Below are positions 54,652 through 64,000 of a stretch of DNA of 64,000 bases, piece after piece (positions within the stretch are counted from its first letter, which is position 1; the number at the start of each line of letters is the position of its first letter). A program made the position numbers and the translations under genes. Location: assembly GCF_910591885.1 (NCBI RefSeq), contig NW_025963593.1:395691-459690 (forward strand), read 5' to 3'. The notes beneath the pieces are model-generated. The model had not been told where the DNA came from, did no database searches, and saw only the letters and a list, made by a program, of their open reading frames with translations. This DNA is from Bombus terrestris. Its lineage: Eukaryota > Arthropoda > Insecta > Hymenoptera > Apidae.

Positions 54652-57031
54652 GGACTACGTGGGACATCGTGGGACAACGTGGGACAACGTGGGACAACGT
54701 GGGACAACGTGGGACATCGTTGGACACCGTTGGACACCGTGGGACAACGTGGGACAACGTGGGACAACGTGGGACAACGTGGGACAACGTGGGACAACGT
54801 GGGACAACGTGGGACAACGTGGGACAACGTGGGACAACGTGGGACAACGTGGGACAACGTGGGACAACGTGGGACAACGTGGGACAACGTGGGACAACGT
54901 GGGACAACGTGGGACAACGTGGGACATCGTGGGACAACGTGGGACATCGTGGGACAACGTGGGACAACGTGGGACAACGTGGGACAACGTGGGACACCGT
55001 TGGACAACGTGGGACAACGTGGGACAACGTGGGACAACGTGGGACAACGTGGGACATCGTGGGACAACGTGGGACAACGTGGGACAACGTGGGACAACGT
55101 GGGACACCGTTGGACATCGTTGGACAACGTGGGACAACGTGGGACAACGTGGGACAACGTGGGACAACGTGGGACACCGTGGGACACCGTGGGACACCGT
55201 TGGACACCGTTGGACATCGTTGGACACCGTGGGATAACGTGGGACAACGTGGGACAACGTGGGAAACCATGGAACAACGTGGGACAACGTGGGACACCGT
55301 TGGACATCGTTGGACATCGTTGGACACCGTGGGACAACGTGGGACAACGTGGGAAAACGTGGGACAACGTGGGACACCGTTGGACATCGCTGGACACCGT
55401 TGGACATCGTTGGACACCGTGGGACAACGTGGGACAACGTGGGACAACGTGGGACAACGTGGGACAACGTGGGACAACGTGGGACAACGTGGGACAACGT
55501 GGGACAACGTGGGACAACGTGGGACAGCGTGGGACATCGTGGGACAACGTGGGACAACGTGGGACAACGTGGGACAACGTGGGACATCGTGGGACAACGT
55601 GGGACAACGTGGGACAACGTGGGACAACGTGGGACACCGTTGGACACCGTTGGACACCGTTGGACACCGTTGGACATCGTTGGACACCGTGGGACAACGT
55701 GGGACATCGCTGGACACCGTTGGACATCGTTGGACACCGTGGGACAACGTGGGACAACGTGGGACAACGTGGGACAACGTGGGACAACGTGGGACAACGT
55801 GGGACAACGTGGGACAACGTGGGACAACGTGGGACAACGTGGGACATCGTGGGACAACGTGGGACAACGTGGGACAACGTGGGACAACGTGGGACAACGT
55901 GGGACATCGTTGGACACCGTTGGACACCGTGGGACAACGTGGGACAACGTGGGACAAGGTGGGACAACGTGGGACAACGTGGGACAACGTGGGACAACGT
56001 GGGACAACGTGGGACAACGTGGGACAACGTGGGACAAGGTGGGACAACGTGGGACAACGTGGGACAACGTGGGACAACGTGGGACAACGTGGGACAACGT
56101 GGGACAACGTGGGACACCGTTGGACAACGTGGGACACCGTTGGACATCGTTGGACACCGTGGGACAACGTGGGACAACGTGGGACAACGTGTGACATCGT
56201 GGGACAACGTGGGACAACGTGGGACAACGTGGGACAACGTGGGACACCGTTGGACAACGTGGGACACCGTTGGACATCGTTGGACACCGTGGGACAACGT
56301 GGGACAACGTGGGACAACGTGGGACAACGTGGGACAACGTGGGACAACGTGGGACACCGTTGGACATCGTTGGACAACGTGGGACAACGTGGGACAACGT
56401 GGGACAACGTGGGACAACGTGGGACAACGTGGGACAACGTGGGACAACGTGGGACACCGTTGGACACCGTGGGACACCGTTGGACACCGTTGGACATCGT
56501 TGGACACCGTGGGACAACGTGGGACAACGTGGGACAACGTGGGACAACGTGGGACAACGTGGGACAACGTGGGACAACGTGGGACAACGTGGGACAACGT
56601 GGGACAACGTGGGACAACGTGGGACAACGTGGGACAACGTGGGACATCGTGGGACAACGTGGGACAACGTGGGACAACGTGGGACAACGTGGGACACCGT
56701 TGGACAACGTGGGACACCGTTGGACATCGTTGGACACCGTGGGACAACGTGGGACAACGTGGGACAACGTGGGACATCGTGGGACAACGTGGGACAACGT
56801 GGGACACCGTTGGACATCGTTGGACACCGTGGGACACCGTGGGACAACGTGGGACAACGTGGGACAACGTGGGACAACGTGGGACAACGTGGGACAACGT
56901 GGGACAACGTGGGACAACGTGGGACAACGTGGGACAACGTGGGACAACGTGGGACAACGTGGGACAACGTGGGACATCGTGGGACAACGTGGGACAACGT
57001 GGGACAACGTGGGACAACGTGGGACACCGTT
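54652..57031. repeat. 2.3-2.6 kb higher-order repeat, copy 2
   Basis: GGACTACGTG 54652, CATGG 55262 (+610), GGACAGCGTG 55522 (+870), GGACAAGGTG 55952 and 56032, TGACATCGTG 56192. The copy length is 2380 bp against 2610 for copy 1. The right-hand GGAAAACGTG-bearing part between CATGG and GGACAAGGTG is shorter, and GGACATCGCT appears out of its usual phrase at 55702. Confidence 0.88.
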
Positions 57032-60000
57032 GGACTACGTGGGACATCGTGGGACAACGTGGGACAACGTGGGACAACGTGGGACAACGTGGGACATCGT
57101 TGGACACCGTTGGACACCGTGGGACAACGTGGGACAACGTGGGACAACGTGGGACAACGTGGGACAACGTGGGACAACGTGGGACAACGTGGGACAACGT
57201 GGGACAACGTGGGACAACGTGGGACAACGTGGGACAACGTGGGACAACGTGGGACAACGTGGGACAACGTGGGACAACGTGGGACAACGTGGGACAACGT
57301 GGGACATCGTGGGACAACGTGGGACATCGTGGGACAACGTGGGACAACGTGGGACAACGTGGGACAACGTGGGACACCGTTGGACAACGTTGGACAACGT
57401 GGGACAACGTGGGACAACGTGGGACAACGTGGGACATCGTGGGACAACGTGGGACAACGTGGGACAACGTGGGACAACGTGGGACACCGTTGGACATCGT
57501 TGGACAACGTGGGACAACGTGGGACAACGTGGGACAACGTGGGACAACGTGGGACACCGTTGGACACCGTGGGACACCGTTGGACACCGTTGGACATCGT
57601 TGGACACCGTGGGATAACGTGGGACAACGTGGGACAACGTGGGAAACCATGGAACAACGTGGGACAACGTGGGACACCGTTGGACATCGTTGGACATCGT
57701 TGGACACCGTGGGACAACGTGGGACAACGTGGGAAAACGTGGGACAACGTGGGACACCGTGGGACATCGCTGGACACCGTTGGACATCGTTGGACACCGT
57801 GGGACAACGTGGGACAACGTGGGACAACGTGGGACAACGTGGGACAACGTGGGACAACGTGGGACAACGTGGGACAACGTGGGACAACGTGGGACAACGT
57901 GGGACAGCGTGGGACATCGTGGGACAACGTGGGACAACGTGGGACAACGTGGGACAACGTGGGACAACGTGGGACAACGTGGGACAACGTGGGACAACGT
58001 GGGACAACGTGGGACACCGTTGGACACCGTTGGACACCGTTGGACACCGTTGGACATCGTTGGACACCGTGGGACAACGTGGGACATCGCTGGACACCGT
58101 TGGACATCGTTGGACACCGTGGGACAACGTGGGACAACGTGGGACAACGTGGGACAACGTGGGACAACGTGGGACAACGTGGGACAACGTGGGACAACGT
58201 GGGACAACGTGGGACAACGTGGGACATCGTGGGACAACGTGGGACAACGTGGGACAACGTGGGACAACGTGGGACAACGTGGGACACCGTTGGACACCGT
58301 TGGACACCGTGGGACAACGTGGGACAACGTGGGACAAGGTGGGACAACGTGGGACAACGTGGGACAACGTGGGACAACGTGGGACAACGTGGGACAACGT
58401 GGGACAACGTGGGACAACGTGGGACAACGTGGGACAACGTGGGACAACGTGGGACACCGTTGGACACCGTGGGACACCGTTGGACACCGTTGGACATCGT
58501 TGGACACCGTGGGACAACGTGGGACAACGTGGGACAACGTGGGACAACGTGGGACAACGTGGGACAACGTGGGACAACGTGGGACAACGTGGGACAACGT
58601 GGGACAACGTGGGACAACGTGGGACATCGTGGGACAACGTGGGACAACGTGGGACAACGTGGGACAACGTGGGACACCGTTGGACAACGTGGGACACCGT
58701 TGGACATCGTTGGACACCGTGGGACAACGTTGGACAACGTGGGACCACGTGGGACAACGTGGGACAACGTGGGACAACGTGGGACAACGTGGGACAACGT
58801 GGGACAACGTGGGACAACGTGGGACAACGTGGGACAACGTGGGACATCGTGGGACAACGTGGGACAACGTGGGACAACGTGGGACAACGTGGGAGAACGT
58901 GGGACACCGTTGGACATCGTTGGACACCGTGGGACAACGTGGGACAACGTGGGACAACGTGGGACAACGTGGGACAACGTGGGACAACGTGGGAAACCAT
59001 GGAACAACGTGGGACAACGTGGGACACCGTTGGACATCGTTGGACAACGTGGGACAACGTGGGACAACGTGGGACAACGTGGGACAACGTGGGACACCGT
59101 TGGACACCGTGGGACACCGTTGGACACCGTTGGACATCGTTGGACACCGTGGGACAACGTGGGACAACGTGGGACAACGTGGGACAACGTGGGACAACGT
59201 GGGACAACGTGGGACAACGTGGGACAACGTGGGACAACGTGGGACAACGTGGGACACCGTTGGACACCGTTGGACATCGTTGGACATCGTTGGACACCGT
59301 GGGACAACGTGGGACAACGTGGGACAACGTGGGAAACCATGGAACAACGTGGGACAACGTGGGACACCGTTGGACATCGTTGGACAACGTGGGACAACGT
59401 GGGACAACGTGGGACAACGTGGGACAACGTGGGACAACGTGGGACAACGTGGGACACCGTTGGACACCGTGGGACACCGTTGGACACCGTTGGACATCGT
59501 TGGACACCGTGGGACAACGTGGGACAACGTGGGACAACGTGGGACAACGTGGGACAACGTGGGACAACGTGGGACAACGTGGGACAACGTGGGACAACGT
59601 GGGACAACGTGGGACATCGTGGGACAACGTGGGACAACGTGGGACAACGTGGGACAACGTGGGACACCGTTGGACAACGTGGGACACCGTTGGACATCGT
59701 TGGACACCGTGGGACAACGTGGGACAACGTGGGACAACGTGGGACATCGTGGGACAACGTGGGACAACGTGGGACAACGTGGGACAACGTGGGACACCGT
59801 TGGACAACGTGGGACACCGTTGGACATCGTTGGACACCGTGGGACAACGTGGGACAACGTGGGACAACGTGGGACAACGTGGGACAACGTGGGACAACGT
59901 GGGACACCGTTGGACATCGTTGGACAACGTGGGACAACGTGGGACAACGTGGGACAACGTGGGACAACGTGGGACAACGTGGGACAACGTGGGACACCGT

Positions 60001-60331
60001 TGGACACCGTGGGACACCGTTGGACACCGTTGGACATCGTTGGACACCGTGGGACAACGTGGGACAACGTGGGACAACGTGGGACAACGTGGGACACCGT
60101 TGGACAACGTGGGACACCGTTGGACATCGTTGGACACCGTGGGACAACGTGGGACAACGTGGGACAACGTGGGACATCGTGGGACAACGTGGGACAACGT
60201 GGGACAACGTGGGACAACGTGGGACACCGTTGGACAACGTGGGACAACGTGGGACAACGTGGGACAACGTGGGACAACGTGGGACAACGTGGGACAACGT
60301 GGGACAACGTGGGACAACGTGGGACAACGTG
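57032..60331. repeat. 2.3-2.6 kb higher-order repeat, copy 3 and its continuation
   Basis: GGACTACGTG 57032, CATGG 57642 (+610), GGACAGCGTG 57902 (+870) and GGACAAGGTG 58332 keep the family distances. There is no TGACATCGTG after it. From 58332 the order instead follows a block repeated 2.84 kb later, so this copy was joined to a different segment. GGACAGCGTG occurs again at 60332 and 60652. Confidence 0.82.
58332..60230. repeat. 2.84-kb duplication, left copy
   Basis: Shared markers: GGACAACGTT 58722/61562, GGACCACGTG 58742/61582, CATGG 58992/61832 and 59332/62162, ATC-G 59612/62442 and 60172/63032. Offsets are 2840, 2830 and 2860 bp. The GGACAAGGTG units at 58332/61222 are 2890 bp apart, so unit gains and losses have accumulated at several points. 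Confidence 0.85.
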
Positions 60332-61221
60332 GGACAGCGTGGGACATCGTGGGACAACGTGGGACACCGTGGGACAACGTGGGACAACGTGGGAAAACGT
60401 GGGACAACGTGGGACACCGTTGGACAACGTGGGACACCGTTGGACATCGTTGGACACCGTGGGACAACGTGGGACAACGTGGGAAAACGTGGGACAACGT
60501 GGGACACCGTTGGACATCGCTGGACACCGTTGGACATCGTTGGACACCGTGGGACAACGTGGGACAACGTGGGACAACGTGGGACAACGTGGGACAACGT
60601 GGGACAACGTGGGACAACGTGGGACAACGTGGGACAACGTGGGACAACGTGGGACAGCGTGGGACATCGTGGGACAACGTGGGACAACGTGGGACAACGT
60701 GGGACAACGTGGGACATCGTGGGACAACGTGGGACAACGTGGGACAACGTGGGACAACGTGGGACACCGTTGGACACCGTTGGACACCGTTGGACACCGT
60801 TGGACATCGTTGGACACCGTGGGACAACGTGGGACAACGTGGGACAACGTGGGAAACCATGGAACAACGTGGGACAACGTGGGACACCGTTGGACATCGT
60901 TGGACATCGTTGGACACCGTGGGACAACGTGGGACAACGTGGGAAAACGTGGGACAACGTGGGACACCGTTGGACATCGCTGGACACCGTTGGACATCGT
61001 TGGACACCGTGGGACAACGTGGGACAACGTGGGACAACGTGGGACAACGTGGGACAACGTGGGACAACGTGGGACAACGTGGGACAACGTGGGACAACGT
61101 GGGACAACGTGGGACATCGTGGGACAACGTGGGACAACGTGGGACAACGTGGGACAACGTGGGACAACGTGGGACATCGTTGGACACCGTTGGACACCGT
61201 GGGACAACGTGGGACAACGTG

Positions 61222-63090
61222 GGACAAGGTGGGACAACGTGGGACAACGTGGGACAACGTGGGACAACGTGGGACAACGTGGGACAACGTGGGACACCGT
61301 TGGACACCGTGGGACACCGTTGGACACCGTTGGACATCGTTGGACACCGTGGGACAACGTGGGACAACGTGGGACAACGTGGGACAACGTGGGACAACGT
61401 GGGACAACGTGGGACAACGTGGGACAACGTGGGACAACGTGGGACAACGTGGGACAACGTGGGACATCGTGGGACAACGTGGGACAACGTGGGACAACGT
61501 GGGACAACGTGGGACACCGTTGGACAACGTGGGACACCGTTGGACATCGTTGGACACCGTGGGACAACGTTGGACAACGTGGGACCACGTGGGACAACGT
61601 GGGACAACGTGGGACAACGTGGGACAACGTGGGACAACGTGGGACAACGTGGGACAACGTGGGACAACGTGGGACAACGTGGGACAACGTGGGACAACGT
61701 GGGACAACGTGGGACAACGTGGGACAACGTGGGACAACGTGGGACACCGTTGGACATCGTTGGACACCGTGGGACAACGTGGGACAACGTGGGACAACGT
61801 GGGACAACGTGGGACAACGTGGGACAACGTGGGAAACCATGGAACAACGTGGGACAACGTGGGACACCGTTGGACATCGTTGGACAACGTGGGACAACGT
61901 GGGACAACGTGGGACAACGTGGGACAACGTGGGACACCGTGGGACACCGTGGGACACCGTTGGACACCGTTGGACATCGTTGGACACCGTGGGACAACGT
62001 GGGACAACGTGGGACAACGTGGGACAACGTGGGACAACGTGGGACAACGTGGGACAACGTGGGACAACGTGGGACAACGTGGGACACCGTTGGACACCGT
62101 TGGACATCGTTGGACATCGTTGGACACCGTGGGACAACGTGGGACAACGTGGGACAACGTGGGAAACCATGGAACAACGTGGGACAACGTGGGACACCGT
62201 TGGACATCGTTGGACAACGTGGGACAACGTGGGACAACGTGGGACAACGTGGGACAACGTGGGACAACGTGGGACAACGTGGGACACCGTTGGACACCGT
62301 GGGACACCGTTGGACACCGTTGGACATCGTTGGACACCGTGGGACAACGTGGGACAACGTGGGACAACGTGGGACAACGTGGGACAACGTGGGACAACGT
62401 GGGACAACGTGGGACAACGTGGGACAACGTGGGACAACGTGGGACATCGTGGGACAACGTGGGACAACGTGGGACAACGTGGGACAACGTGGGACACCGT
62501 TGGACAACGTGGGACAACGTGGGACACCGTTGGACAACGTGGGACACCGTTGGACATCGTTGGACACCGTGGGACAACGTGGGACAACGTGGGACAACGT
62601 GGGACATCGTGGGACAACGTGGGACAACGTGGGACAACGTGGGACAACGTGGGACACCGTTGGACAACGTGGGACACCGTTGGACATCGTTGGACACCGT
62701 GGGACAACGTGGGACAACGTGGGACAACGTGGGACAACGTGGGACAACGTGGGACAACGTGGGACACCGTTGGACATCGTTGGACAACGTGGGACAACGT
62801 GGGACAACGTGGGACAACGTGGGACAACGTGGGACAACGTGGGACAACGTGGGACACCGTTGGACACCGTGGGACACCGTTGGACACCGTTGGACATCGT
62901 TGGACACCGTGGGACAACGTGGGACAACGTGGGACAACGTGGGACAACGTGGGACACCGTTGGACAACGTGGGACACCGTTGGACATCGTTGGACACCGT
63001 GGGACAACGTGGGACAACGTGGGACAACGTGGGACATCGTGGGACAACGTGGGACAACGTGGGACAACGTGGGACAACGTGGGACACCGT
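61222..63090. repeat. 2.84-kb duplication, right copy
   Basis: This matches 58332-60230. The rare GGACAACGTT followed by AAC-G and GGACCACGTG is an unusually specific link because GGACAACGTT occurs only about six times in the window. A further CATGG at 63542 continues the pattern to the window edge. Confidence 0.85.
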
Positions 63091-63961
63091 TGGACACCGT
63101 GGGACACCGTTGGACATCGTTGGACACCGTGGGACAACGTGGGACAACGTGGGACAACGTGGGACAACGTGGGACAACGTGGGACAACGTGGGACACCGT
63201 TGGACATCGTTGGACAACGTGGGACAACGTGGGACAACGTGGGACAACGTGGGACAACGTGGGACAACGTGGGACAACGTGGGACACCGTTGGACACCGT
63301 GGGACATCGTTGGACACCGTGGGACAACGTGGGACAACGTGGGACAACGTGGGACAACGTGGGACAACGTGGGACAACGTGGGACAACGTGGGACAACGT
63401 GGGACAACGTGGGACAACGTGGGACAACGTGGGACAACGTGGGACAACGTGGGACAACGTGGGACACCGTTGGACACTGTTGGACATCGTTGGACATCGT
63501 TGGACACCGTGGGACAACGTGGGACAACGTGGGACAACGTGGGAAACCATGGAACAACGTGGGACAACGTGGGACACCGTTGGACATCGTTGGACAACGT
63601 GGGACAACGTGGGACAACGTGGGACAACGTGGGACAACGTGGGACAACGTGGGACAACGTGGGACACCGTTGGACACCGTGGGACACCGTTGGACACCGT
63701 TGGACATCGTTGGACACCGTGGGACAACGTGGGACAACGTGGGACAACGTGGGACAACGTGGGACAACGTAGGACAACGTGGGACAACGTGGGACAACGT
63801 GGGACACCGTTGGACATCGTTGGACACCGTGGGACAACGTGGGACAACGTGGGACAACGTGGGACATCGTGGGACAACGTGGGACAACGTGGGACAACGT
63901 GGGACAACGTGGGACATCGTGGGACAACGTGGGACAACGTGGGACAACGTGGGACAACGTG

Positions 63962-63972
63962 GGACACCCGTT
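63962..63972. repeat. 11-bp unit: second register shift, near window end
   Basis: The unit reads GGACACCCGTT, which is ACC-T with one extra C in the C run. Two whole units and eight bases of a third follow in the new register before the window ends. The homopolymer context (CCC) makes a sequencing error somewhat more plausible here than at 32871. Confidence 0.95.
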
Positions 63973-64000
63973 GGACAACGTGGGACACCGTTGGACATCG

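Larger units (their letters stand above)
1..64000. repeat. 10-bp tandem satellite/minisatellite array, incomplete at both ends
   Basis: Every ten bases repeat the pattern GGACANCGTK. The main unit forms are GGACAACGTG, GGACACCGTT, GGACACCGTG, GGACATCGTT and GGACATCGTG. Single-base variants are sparse and no non-repeat sequence interrupts the array. Position 6 (A/C/T) and position 10 (G/T) carry nearly all common variation. Each common unit is 50-70 percent GC, and the consensus strand is purine-rich (7 of 10 bases in AAC-G). Both window edges fall inside the array, so its true length is unknown. What is seen is the repeat; that it is eukaryotic satellite DNA is inferred from its size and homogeneity. 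I do not recognise the unit as a named family. Confidence 0.99.
32882..64000. repeat. Array domain III: AAC-G dominated, shifted register, long higher-order repeats
   Basis: Units here start one base later relative to coordinate tens than before 32870. AAC-G runs of 10-24 units are common and ATC-T occurs mostly within fixed phrases. CATGG composites recur throughout. Higher-order periods of about 620, 1150, 2300-2600 and 2840 bp can be followed by rare variant units. The change in composition relative to domain I is gradual, so the domain start is set at the register shift for convenience. Confidence 0.75.

Noticed and set aside
19064..57007. Giant open reading frames on both strands, up to more than 12,000 codons
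   Set aside because: They overlap in all frames, mostly start at TTG or GTG, have no ribosome-binding or splice signals that I can see, and exist because the decamer lacks stop triplets. No domain or codon bias separates one frame from another.
1..64000. CRISPR array
   Set aside because: The units are directly abutting 10-mers with no unique spacers and no neighbouring cas-like genes.
1..64000. Telomere-type repeat
   Set aside because: The G-rich strand with regular GGG looks telomere-like, but the 10-bp unit does not match a telomere repeat that I know. The extensive higher-order organisation also fits satellite DNA better. A subtelomeric place cannot be excluded.
1..64000. Myb-type sites (CAACGG on the minus strand) at ACC-T units
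   Set aside because: The match follows from the unit sequence and is too short and too frequent to argue for function without binding data.
1..64000. tRNA, rRNA, transposon ends or terminators
   Set aside because: No stretch departs from the decamer pattern for more than a few bases, so there is no room for any of these in the window.

Overview
The whole 64 kb window is one uninterrupted tandem array of a 10-bp unit. The commonest form is GGACAACGTG (CACGTTGTCC on the other strand). I see no gene, RNA gene, transposon, CRISPR array or unique spacer, and the array runs off both ends of the window. The layout is that of eukaryotic satellite or giant-minisatellite DNA, such as heterochromatic, pericentromeric, subtelomeric or B/sex-chromosome blocks. 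The sequence itself does not identify a species, and I do not recognise this unit as a named satellite.

Units differ mainly at position 6 (A, C or T) and position 10 (G or T). In the entries they are called AAC-G, ACC-T, ACC-G, ATC-T and ATC-G (position 5-7 triplet, then last base). The decamer register holds from 1 to 32870. A single 11-bp unit (32871-32881) shifts it by one base, it then holds to 63961, and a second 11-bp unit (63962-63972) lies almost at the window end. I found no other length change in about 6,400 units.

Layout. (1) 1-8560 is rich in ATC-T and ACC-T and built from dispersed copies of 100-700 bp blocks. (2) 8561-32870 is mixed, with AAC-G increasingly dominant, a CATGG-bearing two-unit variant every few hundred to few thousand bases, and clear duplications with periods or offsets of 120, 170, 410, 550, 650-730, 870, 1350, 3990 and about 4850 bp. 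(3) 32882-64000 is dominated by AAC-G runs and organised into higher-order repeats of about 0.62, 1.15, 2.3-2.6 and 2.84 kb.

Very long open frames exist in all six frames, but this is a property of the unit. No frame of the consensus contains a stop on either strand. Because 10 is not a multiple of 3, all three frames of a strand give the same decapeptide in a different cyclic phase. I annotate none of them as genes. The more interesting content is structural: the order of variant units records nested duplications; G-tracts recur every 10 bp in a quadruplex-compatible pattern; there is about one CpG per 10 bp with little decay; and the two ends of the window differ strongly in composition.
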